Shown: piece by piece, positions 1 through 14,900 of the stretch | Numbering within the stretch: the stretch's first letter is position 1 | How the letters are laid out: each line of letters opens with the position of its first letter | DNA from: Ailanthus altissimus | Taxonomy: Eukaryota; Streptophyta; Magnoliopsida; Sapindales; Simaroubaceae | Reading direction: 5' to 3' | DNA length: 64,000 bases | NCBI GenBank assembly: GCA_946807835.1 | Contig: OX327690.1 | Location: 7,908,501-7,972,500 of the forward strand | Program-made: the position numbers and the translations under genes | The notes under the pieces: model-generated | What the model was told of the DNA's origin: nothing | Seen by the model: only the letters and a program-made list of their open reading frames with translations | Database searches by the model: none

Positions 1-642
1 CTAAACAAATATAAATTACTAAACTAATTAATTAAATAATATTAATTAATTAATTAGATATACTATAGTTATTAAACAAATTAATTAAATATAATAATTA
101 CATAAATTAAATGCACTAACTAAATAAATATTAATTAATTAATTACAATTAAAAAGTCGGACCAAAGAACCCTTTCAGCCTACGTAGCCAACAATCACTA
201 TTTTTCTCACATTATGCTTTTTTGTTTTTCATAAATAGCACAACAATTTCACATTTACTCATTATTACACTACATATTAAATTCAAAAAAAACTTATCAC
301 GTATTAGCCATAATTTTCAGTGTAAATTATCGATCCAATCTCTCTCATTGTTGTCGATTTTGAGTGTTTAATTTTATTCTCTCAAATTACTATTTTTGAA
401 GTGTGGTGACAATTTTGAATATAGAAAAAAGATAATAAAAGAGCAGTTATTCAAAAAAGTTTGGCTTAAAAAAGAATAGACATTTCTTTTATGACTAAAA
501 AGGTTAATTAACCCAAAATTTGGTCCAAATTCCAAAATTTTCCCAATAGTGTATTTTATTTGAAAGATTTTGTAAAAGAGTTTTTTTTATTTTTGAATGG
601 TAAAAAAGTTTAAGCCAATGCAAATTTGTAAGTTAGACTTAA
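1..642. other. AT-rich intergenic DNA, nothing recognised
   Basis: The stretch is very AT-rich, with runs of TTAATTAA-like words in the first 150 bases. I see no open frame of interest, RNA gene or transposon end. Confidence 0.6.
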
Positions 643-1500
643 GGCTCGTTTGGTTGAACTCTTTAAATAGAATCTTTGAAAATAGAGTTTTAAAAATAAA
701 TATTTTTAAAAAAAATTATTAATTATTTAATTGTCAATTAAAAAATTTTGACGTAGTAGATCTTTTACTTACACATTGTTAAAAATAATTATTTATTATT
801 AAATTATTAAAATGCACACTTAATAAACTTATATTAAAAATATACATGGTTTAATCTTTTTTTATATAAAATAAAATTTATAATTTAATTTTTAAAATTT
901 ACTAATATATTTTTGTAGATAACACAAAAATGATTCATACTAAAATTTAGTTTTACAATCATTGTGAAATAATGACCGAAATAATGACCAAAATAATTAG
1001 AACTCTAAACATTAAAAATAAATAAATTTATAAGAAATCAAGTAAAATTAATATATAACAATCAAAAAATTAAATAAATTATTGTGTTTAATATAAAAAT
1101 TAAAAATAAAATAAAATATTACATACCTATGATAAAAAGAAAATTTTAGTAAAACCTTGTAAAGATACGATGGTTGTAAAGATATGAAGATATAGTGACT
1201 TTTAATAAAATGTTAAAATATATCAATTCAATGGAATTTATTTTTATTAAGGGTATGCTATGGAATTAAAAAAGTATTAATATGGCATATATGTCAATAC
1301 ACAAATATTTTTAAAAAAAACTCAATAAATTCTATTTCTAAAAACTCAAAATTTGAACTTGTATAAGTAGAGGTAAAATAGTTTTTTTAATCTATAAAAA
1401 CTTTTCTCCAATTACAATTAAATGTCATTAAAAAAATTAAAAATAACTTTTGACATTAAAAAACTCTTTTAACCAGTAAAAATGTCTAACCAAACATGCA
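643..1500. mobile_element. MITE-like element (non-autonomous DNA transposon)
   Basis: The left end reads GGCTCGTTTGGTTGAAC and the reverse complement of the right end reads GCATGTTTGGTTAGAC, so the two ends are imperfect inverted repeats around a shared GTTTGGTT core. The flanks are similar (ACTTAAG on the left, ACTTAGT on the right), as a target-site duplication would be. The roughly 860-bp interior is AT-rich with no coding potential. Ends of this type are common in plant MITEs. The exact termini are uncertain by a few bases. Confidence 0.5.
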
Positions 1501-1551
1501 CTTAGTCCAATAATATAATGTTGGTGTGCACTTTTTAAATTAATGCGAAGG

Positions 1552-4500
1552 TAGAGGTGGTAAATAAGTCATGTCAAGCCGGCACGACCTATGAAAATTG
1601 AGCCTACGTGGGCTTATCATGTTTGGGCCGAGGCCAGCACGGCCTACTGGCATGGCACGATTAGCCCATTAGGTTGTGCCTATGGGTTATTTTCTTTTTC
1701 TTTTTAAGAAAATTAAATTTAAAAAAAAATTAACAAAGGTTGCTAATCAACAGCCTGTGACAAATCAATGATTATAAGCCTCTTTGTCACTCACACTCAA
1801 TCTCTTCTCCTCTCCTCTCCTCTCTATACTCTTTCAATCTTCTCTAAACTTAACTCACATCTCTTTCAATTCTCTTCTAAATTATTTCAACTCCCTTTAA
1901 AATTTATATTCTCTCAAATTATTTATTTATTTTTTATAATGGCAAGATTCAATGTCAATGCTCTAAATAAATATGAAGATATTCTATTCTCATTAATATA
2001 AGTTTCTAATAGTCAATCTACTTTCATAATTTAAAATATTAAAAGTATTAAAAAATAAAAAAAGGGTGAATATCAGAAGTTTGAAATTATTTTACATTGG
2101 AAAATCATATAGATGCGTCTAAAAACTTTGAAGAAAAAATAATTTGTAAATTTTATGGTAATGCTTTAGATGCCATCAACTCACGGCACCAAGTAGTTAA
2201 ATTGAAATACCGAGGCATGTTATAAGAAACATGGCCCAAAGAAGGCAACTCAAACTCAACTTACTCAAAGTGCTTTTAGAGAAAATCTTTTTGGATTTTA
2301 GTATAATCAGTAGCGCATGCATTCTAGATTGCATTAGGTGAAAATAAAAGATTTGAAAATTTTATGAAAATGTATGTTTAACCCAACTGAACTCATGTTC
2401 CTAGAAATACTATTAAAAATGATGTTTTGACTGTACTTTGGGTAGTAAAGAAAAATTAATAGATGAAATCTCACAATTTCAAAAAGTGTTTACTGTTAAT
2501 TTTTATTATTGAACAAGTGACAATGATTTGGGGTATTTTTATGTTACACTATTTTATATTGATCAGGCATAGTTTTTACAAAAAATAGTTATTACTTTTC
2601 ATTAATTGGAACATCCATACACAACGCATATTATTTTTAGTGCTTTAATGAATATTTTTAAGGACTTTAATATTGTTAACAAACTTATTAGTGTTATTTT
2701 TGATAATGCAAATACAAATATTGCTGCTATAGATTTATTTTCAATTCAATTATACTCACGCATGATTCAATTTTTTTATTTGAAGTATTTTTGTTATATT
2801 CTTAATTTAATTATTCTATATGGTTTAATTATAATTAATTCTCAAATTAAAAAATTATAGATGCAATAAAATTTATTACTTCATCATTTGCTAGATGAAA
2901 AAAATTTAAAATTGTATTAAATAATTTTAGATTAGATAGTAGAAAGTTTAAACTTGACGTGAAAACTCGTTGGAATGCCACATATATGATAGTGAAATTC
3001 TGGGTAGGTTTTAGTAAACATATTACATATTATTATAATGATAAAATAAAAGACACTATACTAACTAATGATGATTGAAAAATTGTATTTTAATATATAC
3101 ATTTTTTGAAAGTATTTAATAATGTTACGTTAGCATGTTCATGTGTATATCAACCTTCATCTTTTATTATTTTGACTCATAAATATAATATTAGTGATGA
3201 TTTTGTTAAATATAAAGATAATTCTATGTTTTCTGATATTTGCACTATTATAGAGATTAAATTCTAAAAATATTAAAAAGAAAATCCTAATTTATTTGTG
3301 CCACCATAATGAATCCTAAAATTACTTTGTCTAATGTAAAAGTTTTAATTTTTGATATCTTAAAAAATTTAAACTTTGGACTTTGTTATGATTTTAACAA
3401 AATTTATAATTTTATCACACAATTATTTATTTATTATGAAAATAAATTTGGATCAACTATATGTAAAAAAAAAAAATACATGATCAGCCTGTTTATGATC
3501 AAATTGTTTGTACTATTTTGTTAAAAGGTAAAAGAAATGTAGGTTCTAGTTTTGATATTTCTGTTGCTTATGAATTGAAAAAATATATAAATACTGACTA
3601 CTCTTCAATGTTGAGTACACAACAACAAATAGAATTTAATATTTTGTTATGGTGAAAATTAAACGAAAGAGTTTATACTGTGATATCCATCATAACTTGA
3701 GATCTATTAACACCTCTGGTGTCCATTGTAGTATCAGAATCTACTTTTAGTACAGGGGGCAGAATATTAGATGATAAATGTTCAAGATTGGCATCAGATA
3801 CTTTGGATGCTTTAGTGTGTGTAAAAGATTGAGAAAATGCATATGACCAAAAATAAAATTGGCAAGAAAAAATGGTTAAAGATTTTTAAAACTTTTAACT
3901 TTGAGATTTGAACATTATAATTTAAAAATAGAAATTCGTATTGTAACTATAATAATATAACATAACTATAATAATATAACAAGGGTTTAATTTACAAGTG
4001 ATAGATAATTAAATAAGTGCCAACCTAATTGAATGTATTATAATTATAGTGATGTATTTTTATCCTTTATTTTTGTATTTGTATTTAATAATTTCAAATT
4101 TATAATAATATCAATAAATTTTTATTTTTAATGAAATTACAATTTCAAATGTTCAATAGAGAATTTATGAATTATGAATATAATTTATCAAATTTTTAAT
4201 CCAATATTAATAAATAAAGTATAATCTTAATTGTTATTACAATAATTAATTTAATTATGATTACAATTAAAATTTTGAAATATTTATAAAGTTTAACATT
4301 TTTGTAAAAGAATAATTATAGATATTAAAAAATTATTAAACATTATATATTTAAAATTAAAAAAAAAAAGAAATAGGCACGGCTCACAGGTCGTGCTGTG
4401 CTGTGTCAAATGTCACGAATCTTCTTAAGAATCGTGTAAACTTAGCACTTTGCGTACTAAGCAGTTTAAAAAAACTCCTACAAAGAAGAGAATAAAAGAC

Positions 4501-4997
4501 AAACACATCAAGTGTTTGAAAAAATACTTTTTATATTATGACTGAAGAGATTTACAAACTATTATATGATTTACATAAATGAGAGTAACCCCATTTATAC
4601 TAGTAGTCTTATACAATTGATGGCTAAAATTAAAATAATCTAACGATGTATATAAAAGATCAATAAATATGTGAAAAAATATTCATAAATATCATCTCAT
4701 CTAAATAAAAATAAAACTTATCTTAATATGAATAAATTTATCGTATAAATCATAAGTTTGACTTATATCTCTATCCTAATCAAATAAATCTTTTAAAAAC
4801 CTTTAATCCACATAATATTTTATGAGTTTAATAATTTTTAAGAGACGTAATCGCACACAAAATATTAAAAAAAAAAATTGTTTAAAAACATATAAGACAT
4901 GACACAAGTCTATAATAAATTGTGCCGGGCACAAGTTTATGATAGGTCTGTGCCAATGCGGCACGGCATGGACGACACAGCCTATTTACCATCTTTT
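1552..4997 (+). mobile_element. hAT-superfamily DNA transposon, decayed
   Basis: The left end begins TAGAGGTGGTAAATAAG and the reverse complement of the right end begins AAAGATGGTAAATAGG, matching the usual hAT-type end. The element is flanked by an 8-bp near-perfect duplication, TGCGAAGG at 1544-1551 and TGCGAAAG at 4998-5005. Inside each end are GC-richer subterminal repeats containing GGCACG and CGTGCC words (about 1576-1690, 4378-4440 and 4920-4980). The interior carries transposase remnants on the plus strand. A stretch at about 4440-4905 looks unlike the subterminal DNA on both sides and may be a later insertion. The element is too decayed to be active. Confidence 0.8.
2100..3840 (+). 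pseudogene. hAT transposase pseudogene (BED finger to C-terminal dimerisation region)
   Basis: Translated pieces in shifting frames follow the order of a plant hAT transposase. Near 2130-2290 is a BED zinc-finger-like region ending in words such as GPKKATQTQLTQSAFR once frameshifts are allowed. At 2606-2860 is HPYTTHIIFSALMN followed by VIFDNANTN, the start of the RNase H-like core. At about 2950 is DVKTRWNATYM, typical of hAT. At 3309-3480 is a segment resembling the family's RNase H-fold/DUF4413-like region. At 3715-3835 is the dimerisation signature with SESTFSTGGRILDDK and RLASDTLDALVC. Many stop codons and frameshifts separate the pieces, so no functional protein is expected. Confidence 0.8.
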
Positions 4998-5005
4998 TGC
5001 GAAAG

Positions 5006-5923
5006 ATCTGACTTACGTTAAGTTGAAAAATAAAATGCCTTAGTCAAAAGGAATGTCATTAAATACTAGGCCTATATAGTACAAGTATAACCCTTCCGCT
5101 GAGAGAGTCACGTGGTTTGACTTTGGCAGGATCTTTCGAGTTAAACCACGAAGACCCACTTAAATTCGTCTGTTCATTCATGAAAATAGAACATTTATAC
5201 TTACCACTAGAACAGATTATTGATGCTCTATTTTAGCTAAAACAAATATAAACACAAAATTATAATAACAATCAGTATAACTCATAAGTCATTGGTGACT
5301 TTTGTAATAAGTGAGCCAAAGCAATTACGGATTCAAGTGCACCCACCGACCTATTTATGCCCTCTGCTCATAGCAGGATCCAGGTCTACAAATATTAACC
5401 CAAATATAAGCAAACTTGTATTTCTTGGAATTGATTTGTATCCATTACACAAATATAATAAGTTAACTAAAATCTGTAAAATGAACACAAATGTTTTCCA
5501 CTCTTCATTATACATTAAACTTGGGAGCTTTTATTCTTCAATTCAGAGACCAAAGTTTATTATAAGCTTGACAATGAGCCATGTAGATGCCAAACTCACT
5601 AAGTGATTCCATCCGCGTGGCTACATTTCCATGGCCATTTCAAAGAGAAAAAAACTGGGCAAAAGGCCAATTAAATAAATGTTTCGAGCTTGTAAAGACA
5701 AGATTTCTAATAGAAACCCCAACAAATGACCTAACAAAATGGGATTTGTTGTTTATAAACGGGACAATTACGATGAAAATTGCATACATTAGCATCTTAA
5801 TGTAAGCAACTGCAGCCCTTCCCCCCTCCTAGTAATGAATAAAATACAAGCACCTGAAGCAACATTCCTGGATATGTGCAATCAAGTTATCAACCCAAAG
5901 TTTTCCAGTCTCTAACGATAAGC
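5006..5923. other. Intergenic DNA and probable ARPC2 3' UTR
   Basis: No coding region is recognised. The part next to 5923 must include the 3' untranslated region of the minus-strand ARPC2 gene. A minus-strand AATAAA lies near 5530, but its use is only a guess. The open frames here have no recognisable domain. Confidence 0.4.
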
Positions 5924-8900
5924 TTACTGACCCTGCCTCCACGAACTTGAATTAGACCGACCGTCCCTGAGGTCCTTGAGGCTCTATAACCCAACATTTT
6001 CATTAATGAGATATACAGCCCACAAATCATCATTGTAATTTAGTAAAGCATAAAAATAAGCATTCTCAAAACATACCAGTCGTTTGAAAGATCTGTTATT
6101 TATAGTTTTCTTCAATTTCTCTGAACCAGGTCTGGCACGATCCAAGGACTATATAGAACAATATATGAATATTCCTTGTAAGCCTCAAGTTCTTAAGAAA
6201 GCATGCAGGTAAAATGACTATCTCAAACAAGACAGCTTAATAAAATATATCTGGGTGATATAGAACATGGACTTAGAAGAAATAAACCCAGAAAAGTGAA
6301 AGAAGTTGTGCAAAAAATATCTGGGTGATATAGAGTGCTCTACACGATCAAACCATGAATAAAATAAACTGTCTCAAAATGATCTCCAAGTCTAAATGAT
6401 ACACTTGGACCCCACCAGATTTGCTCAGGTCACCAATACACCATCTCATTCAGTTATCTTCTAAACTATAGGATAAACCGACAAGCATGCATGCATAGGA
6501 AGGATGAAGTATGTATGCATCAGTTCAATTTCTGCAATGTTAGGTCTATCAGAGCATAAGCAACTCGAATGAAAGGAAGAGGAATGACAACAGGAGAAAA
6601 TGAGAGCAGAAATAAACCTGTTATCAATTTCCTTCTTTTTTTTAAAAAAAAACATTTGAAGTACCATAGCAATTGCCTTTTTCAAAGCATCATAACAAAG
6701 TTGTTTTTCAAGAATTAGATGTCCAAAAACTCTAAACAAGGCAACTAGGGCAGTGAATAGCTGGGTTTGAAAGTAGTCAGTCCATGTAATATCAGCAGAT
6801 TTTGAGAATGCAAACTCCTATGCAACATGACTAATACAGCTCAACCACCAATAGAGTCCACTCAACAAGATAAATATTTAGTATCCATCATTTTTAAAAA
6901 TTTTAAAAACTAAATGAATGCTGTAGATAATAAATTACTAATTCAGGTGAAGGTAAAATAATTTTTGAGTTGAATTATCACAACTGGGACCAAATAATCT
7001 TTTTATCAAGGAGGCTTGGGCAGATCATTGTCACCCCACTGAAGTCCATCTCCATCCAAACTAGCTTTTCAGAGTTGCAATAAACCTCCCATGCAGTAGA
7101 GACCATTTGGACCAAAAATAATAGCAAATCAGGTTGAATATGATGCGAGTAAGCCTTAACACAACATCCCATGTATAACTAACAATTTGGACCAGGTGAA
7201 AAGAAAAGGCTTATGTGTGACTTGCAAAATACAACTTAAGTTCTTATATAATAATAATAATAAATTATTGTGTCAATCATCATTTTATCAGACCTTGCTT
7301 AAATTTCTTGCACTCAAGCACAGCTAGAAATACTAGATAGTCTTCCTTTTAATTTCATTGATGATATTTCTTTTGATTGGAAAAAGTTGAATCCCCAAAT
7401 ACAAGTCTATATAATCAAAACGCATCCACTTCAACATATATGAAATATTGCATACTAAGTTTAATTGATCCACCAATTGACAAACTGTCATTAACATGGT
7501 AGAATTAAAGACTAAAATTTGTTTAACAAATAGTGTGTATACATATATTTTTCCGTCAACCAAATACGCAAAAATCATATTAATCTTATTAGAGGAATGA
7601 TATATACTAATCTACCATAATATATCCCAAAAAGCATGGTAGAGTGAGCAGAGTGAGAAAATGGAAATACTACCTGAATTAGAGATTCTACACGACGCCG
7701 CATCCGTGTATGCATGAAACCCTTTGAGCACTGAGGAAATTATTAACAGAATAAAATTGAAACCAAACAAGTCAAATTATGCACAATTCAAGTAATTGTT
7801 TATAAAGATAAACTGAATACTCGAAATGATATTAATCAGCAATCAAAACATCATGACCCAGCAGGTTGACAAAAGATCAGCAAACCATCGTATGATTCAT
7901 CCAACAATCTAAGAATAACTTCATTAAAAAACTAAATTGTAAAAGCTAATCAAGAAAAAACAATTGCAACTCCAAGAAGAGCTTGAATAATTAATGCATA
8001 CATCTTCACATTTATTTTTTCTCTTTTTTGTTTCCTTTCTTATAAGATATACCATCTCTACTTCAAAACAGACATCACAGAATTCAAAGTTTTCTGGAAA
8101 CCAATACTCTCACCGTTCTATAGTTCTTCCACAAGATATTTTAATGAGCCAGGAATGCAATGAAAAAGAACTCAACCAACCTTTCAATTAGACCAAGAGC
8201 TCATTTGAAAGTGCCTAGCACTTGAAGCTTATATAAGTTCTAAACAAGCCATTTTCACAACAGAATAGGAAGAATAAATTAGGCTTCACCCCAAATACAC
8301 ATATGTTTCACAAAATGTCATTAAGCACTCAACTAGGCATGATACATGAAGACTGCTGCTCATACACATTTAGAAGCATTTAGAAGCATGACTTTAGATG
8401 ATGCAAAACAAACATTTTGGACTATAACGGGTGTCCAACATGACACAATACATCAAATGGTCCAGAATGTCAGTGTTTTGAGACTTGTTTGGTACTTTTA
8501 TGACGTGACAATGTTTTAAGCATATTAAGTCACCAATCACTTGTTTAATAATTTTATATTCAGTATTTTAGTGTAACAAACTATAACAATTTTTTTTTTT
8601 GCCATGAATATTATAATTAGGCTGTTAGCACAATTTTAGTGATAAAATAATACATGAACATTGAACAATTTGAGAGAAGGAAATCCACCTTAACATGATA
8701 ACTAACGTATGCATGAAATGTTGATAAATTCCAAACTGTACGGTCCAACTTTTTTCCTTCCACATGTCGTGGAAAAATGACTGCATTGATAAAAACATTT
8801 GGATGTTATAGCAAGAGAAAAAGCATAAAGGGTACTAGTTCTGATATTACCGAAAGTGACAAATCCAGCATTGGCAGATAATGCTTCAGAAGGAACCTCC

Positions 8901-11900
8901 TTAAGTTCGAGAGGAGGGGAAGGAGACCACGAACAAAGAGGTGCATTATTAAGTCTGGCTGTACGCCTTGCTTCCACAAATTCCTGAATAATAACCAAAT
9001 CTTGAAAGTGAAAAACAAGAAATCACCCAAGAGCTACAAGGAAATAACACCTTTGCTTGACAAGAGAACTGCCAAACACTGGCAGAACTAGATATGTTTT
9101 ATAATCTAAAAACTCTTCAAGGCCAGAGAGGGAAGAAAAAACCTTGATCCTCATCAATTTTTTGACATAAAATAGAAGAGGCAATTTGGGATCTGACGCA
9201 GAGAATTTGCTTGCACAGGTTAACTATGTTGGATTTGTGTTCAGAGGTTAACAAGGCAGAATTTGGGTAAATGGATTAAGTGGACTGAATGAATGTCTAC
9301 ATGGGTTACATGAATTAAGTCATTTACCCATCTTATAAGTGGGTCACATTTGTGTTTTGTACGATTAGTTAAACGGGTGGTGTTTGGTTGACCACCTCAA
9401 CACCAAACAAACGTAACCCACCAACACTAATTGCCTCCCCTATATTGAACCCATAATGGAAACTTATGAGACTTGAAGCTAGTACAGGAAGATGATCTAC
9501 CAACTGTACCTGGAGGAAGGAAGTTGCAAGAACAGTATCTATGGAATCATTAAATCGCATTGGAAATACCACCGTCACCTTTTCTGCCTGCATTAACAAT
9601 TAGGCTATTTACTCCTTAAATCATACAGACCTCATCTAGTTCTTCACAAGTAAATAGATGAAAAGTTATGTGAACAAGTACCCAAATAACACATCTCTGA
9701 ATTAACATACTAGCTCAATTTGAAAAAGGCAAATCCATATTTATAGATGGAAAAAGGTTCAAATAGTAAATAACTTTGTGCTAAACAATTATGGAGTGAG
9801 GGAGGGAGGGGAAGTCCAATCTATATCTATTGGATAATGATTTTTCCTAGAATGAAGTTTTTAGAAGTTCTAACATGCAAGTTAAAAATATACATACCTC
9901 AGGAGTAAGAAAAAAGGATTCTTTTGGTCGATGCACAAGGGCAAGAAGCTGCTCTATATCAGGAGCAACAGTTCTTGAAGCAAGACTTTTTAGTACTACT
10001 CTTAATGGGGCACCTAATACCACTTCCCTAACAGATGCAATCTTCACCAAAAGAGCATGTCTTCGTTCTGCAGAGGGAAAAAGAAGAAGCTAAACACTGT
10101 TACAAATGGTATTAACAAATATTGTAGAAAAAGATCTTACATTATGTAAATACCGAATACCCCAAAAAGTATTTTATATAACAATGTCATTAAAAAGAAC
10201 CATAAATGTGGGGCCCAACTAGCTTGGTTTATAAAGACAGTAGGCATTGCATAAATGACAGTAAGATAGAGAAGATTACATTCAGAGACTTATCCCATGT
10301 TGCCCATAAGCCACCAATAAAACCAAAAGACAGAAAAAAGGGGAAAAAAAAAAAAGAAAAAAGAAGTCTAAACAATCAAAGAGGGAATTCAATGCTTTTT
10401 ACACAATGAAAAAGAACATACATGTTATCAGAGGCATATCCCATGTTGCCCATAAGCGACCAATGGAACCAAAAGAAAAAGAAAAGGTGAAGCCTAAACA
10501 ATCAAAGGGGGAATACCTTTCTACACAATGAAAAAGCCCATATATGTATTCACACCAAAGGACAGTCAACATATTTAGTATAATGAATTCCACTAAATTG
10601 CAATAGTTACATGACTTGATTACTTTAGGAAGATCAAAATTTTATAGTATGGTGTCAAAAAACTTATTCAGTAGGAGGTGTTTAATGTATAACTCAACTG
10701 TTGGAAGGGCCTAACTGGGGGCAAAACCAGACATTGAACATAGGGACGGTGCCCTAAATAGCTTGGTAGTTTAATAAAAATCATAGGAATAATTTTGAAC
10801 TTCAATAATCCTCTAAAAATTATTTATTTATTAAAAAAATTGAGAGGTTTTCGTTGGCTTAAGGGCCTCTTTTGTCCCTCTAACTTCCACATGTAGCCCT
10901 AGCATTAGCAGTCATAAGTAGTCATTGAGAATTTCACTTACAAAAGGCAAACCCAACAAGGCACCATCAAGTTAAAATATTAAGAGAGCTAATCTAATAT
11001 TTCCCACTGACTTAACTATAGATATCTCGAACAAGATAGAAGTTATTTAGAGAGCACAACTCTTTTTATTTATGTTATGGACTTTTTTGGTCATCAAGAC
11101 ACTTCAACCCATCAAGCTTCTGTGCCTTTTGGTTTCCTCACTACCTTCTTTCAAAACACTTTCTGTCTTTGTTCTAATCCTCTGTTCCATATTCATATTT
11201 CCTATTAGAACAGGCAAACCAGGGTGAGAAGAAAGGGAGAGAGACTTTCTAATAAAGGTGCTAGCATAAAGTCAACGAACTTATAACATAAATTTGATAA
11301 AAAATAATGTCCCATCCTTCACATCATATATTGAAATTTGTAACCATGAAACTGCTTCAATTTCACACACAACAGAAAAACTGATGCAAGCAAAGTCAAC
11401 TTCATTTTCTTAATTCAATGGCAACTCACAAATATTTATCAAAGTCGCAACAATGAAGGCAACAACTATTTGGAGCATGACAATTGGCATATAACTTAAT
11501 TATGACTAAATGAAAATGGTAAGTGGATTGTTACGTCAATAGGATTGTTTAGAGCTATAATGCCTCTAGCTATGTGCCAGGAAGTCAGACACACATTTCA
11601 AGGGAACACGTTTTCTAACAAACCTTGTTCACTAGCTTCTTCTTATGTGTCAGTTGCAGCAAGTTATGGGCTACATAGCAAAAAAACAAAGCAGAATATA
11701 TTCCTTGGCTCTTCTTCCAATTCTCAGACTAGTAAATGGCATGTACCAAGGAAAAAATTATTTTTCTTGTCTAAAATCTAAATTTTTATGAACAGAAATA
11801 TTATGTAGTATACTGACAGATATGCCCCTGAAAGTATTGCGCGTTCGAAATTTTTATAAGTTAAATATTTTGATAAGATCTAAATAAACATTTTTTAATG

Positions 11901-14900
11901 TATCCAGAAAGGTATAACACTAATTATATTAAATTAGTCATTTATGAAGAAGAAAATAAAAATTAAAAGACTAACAATAAAACAATAAGTTAGGTTTTCA
12001 ATAGGTTAGACAAATATGTAACTTGCACAGAGACTTTTGAGCATTCAAATTTAAGCATTGGCTTCTATTTGATATACATGACAGGAATACAACCAACCTC
12101 TTAAACCCATTACTTTGTTTCCTTCACTACACCTTTTTTTTTTTCTTCTGATACAAAACAAAATCTCTTTTATAGAAAAACATGGTAGGAGATACAAAAG
12201 GGAACAAAACGTCCACAAGACAACAAAAATAGCCCAATGAAAGCTATCTCAATTATACAAAACAAAATCAATGTGTCTGTACGACAAACAGTATAACAGG
12301 CTAAAATTTACAAATAATGAAAGGAACCCCAAAAAAGTAGATTAACCCAGCACCCTTCCCAATGAAGATTGACCAAATAAAAGAGATGTCTTCAAAATCG
12401 TTAGAGAATGACACCCAAAGAGAAGCAAGAAAACAAACTTTGTCCCATAACCCAAGAACATCTTTTTTCCTTTTTATCTTAAAAGATGCGGCTATTTTGT
12501 TCTTGCCAAATCACCCACAAGAGAGCAAGGATTGCACATGTCCACAAAGTCTTGGCCTTTCTACCTTTTCTAAAAGCAAAAACAATTTCCATTAATAAAT
12601 CCTTGCTTCCATGCTTCATTTAGCCCATTGGGAAGATGCAATATTGCAACAAAGAAAGAGATGGTCAATCGTCTCACCATCTTTTGTAGATAATGCACCA
12701 CAAAGGAGAACTACTCATTTTAGGTATCTTCTTCGAGTTATATACCCAGTATTGATTCTTCCATGGGTTAATGCCTAAGTAAAGACTTGTAATTTTGGGG
12801 GAACTTTATCTTTCCAAAACATATTGAATTGCTTCAAAAAGTTGGAGAAGCTATCTTCTTGTAACCTCAAGAAGTAAGATTTACAACTAAAAACTCTAGA
12901 TGCTTCAAGCTTTCAAACTCTCCCATCTTCTTTCATCTCAGCCAAAGTAGCTTCGTCAAATAAAGATACCAAAGCAATGTAGTCTTGGACTTCTCTCTCA
13001 TTTAGATTCCTTCTAAAATTCCAACTCCAATCACTAGGATCAAAGGAGAAAACCACCTACATTTTATTAACACATTCTTAAAGTTGCTTAAAGCATAGAG
13101 ATTAGGAAACCAATCCCCCGAGGAACAATCACCAATCCAACTATCTTCCCAAAACTGGAGATTCTCACAATTACCCACGTCAAAAGTAACATGATTGTTG
13201 ACATTGAGATATTCCTTGGAGATGGCCTTCCAAGGACTTCTATAAGAACTGGTACTCACCTTTTTAACATCCCATCCATTAGAGTGAAGACCATATTTGA
13301 TTTTGATTACCTCATCCATAAAGAACCGTTTTCTATTGGGACTCAATAGTCACTCAGCTAAGAGAGCCTTATTTTTCATCCACAAATTCCCAATTCCTAA
13401 CCTCCAAATTCTTTAGGCTTAGAAACGATACACCACCTAACAAGATGACAACCTTTACCTTCTTCAAAATTTTCCCATATGAAATCCCTCTCATCAATCT
13501 TTCTATCCTTTTGGCAACCACATAGGGAATCTTTTGAATAGTGATAGAATTAAAGAGGAAACATTGAATAATGATAAAAGTAAAGAGGTAACAAGGATAA
13601 ATAAGGATCTAATAAGGCAAGTCTCCCCCCCTCCAGAGAGAAAAGCTCTTTTCCACCCTCCAAGTTTTCTCTCAATTTTTTCATCCATTGAATCCCAAAA
13701 GGCTACCTTTCTTGGATTGTCTCCCAAAGGAAGGCCCAAGTATTTAAGGGGCCAACAACCTACAGAAATACCATGATGAAAATCCAATATCTTTAACCTA
13801 TTCTCCGAAGAATTAATTCGTGCAATTAGGCTTTTGACCAAATTTATCTTGAGACCCTAAATGAAACAAAATATCTTCACAACTTTGAAAGGATTAGCTA
13901 TCTTTTGATCATCTCTTGTTGAAAAGAATAAAGTATCATCCCAAATTAAAGATGAAAAACATCGATCTTTTTTGCCCTCAATGATTTTGACCTCCTTAGC
14001 TTTGACCATTAATCTACTTAGGCCATCAACTAATAAGGTAAAAAGAAAAGGAGAGAGAGTATCTCCTTGTCTTAACCCCCTAGGTCTCCCATTAAGTAAT
14101 ATAGAGAAGTTTATAGAATGTAAACAACCTTTGATCCATCTTCTCCATTTACCTCCAAAACCCTTGGCTTCAAGAACAAAATCTAAAAAATTGGAATCAT
14201 GATTAGCTTTTCAAAATCGATCTTTATCACTAAACCTCTTTCTTTTTTCTTTTGCACTCATCCATTATTTCATTTGCCACCAAAGCTGCATAAAATATCT
14301 GCCTTTCTTAAACTAAACCAGGCTGGGCAGTGGCTAAAATGTTATTAAACACCTCCCTCAACCTCAAAGAAAGAACTTTTGCAATAAACTTATACAAACT
14401 GGTCAGAAGACTAAAAGATCTACAATAACCAATCTTCAAAGACTCTTCTCTTTTTGGTATCAGACATATAAAGGTTGCATTGGCAATCTTATTAATCACC
14501 CTGTATCAAAGAATTCCAAAAAAACCTTCATAACAACTTCCTTAATAATGTCCCAACAATTCTAGAAAAATGCAATGGAACAACCATTAGTTATAACTCA
14601 ATATCTAAAGCTTCATTCTAGTTGAACATCGGTTATAATCATTCACTATGCCAAGAGAATATCCATCAATCCAAGGACAATCCCTGTATTTCCTAGACTA
14701 TAAACATTTAAACTTCTACATGAAAGTTATACCGATTGACTTGGAACTCTAGAAATTTTCAATTTTTGGTCGATTGAAACTCCCATTTTATCAAAATTTT
14801 ATAGTATGAATGGCATAAAGTGGAAGTTTATCAGAATATAAGAAACCTAAATATACTTAATAAATATATAGAAACCTCAGAAAATATGAAGACAACAATG

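Noticed and set aside
5292..5805. Two overlapping plus-strand frames of 104 and 72 codons
   Set aside because: No domain, no splice or promoter support, and they fall in the ARPC2 3' flank. Probably chance.
9875..10093. Plus-strand 72-codon frame opposite ARPC2 exon 4
   Set aside because: It is the reverse complement shadow of a conserved exon.
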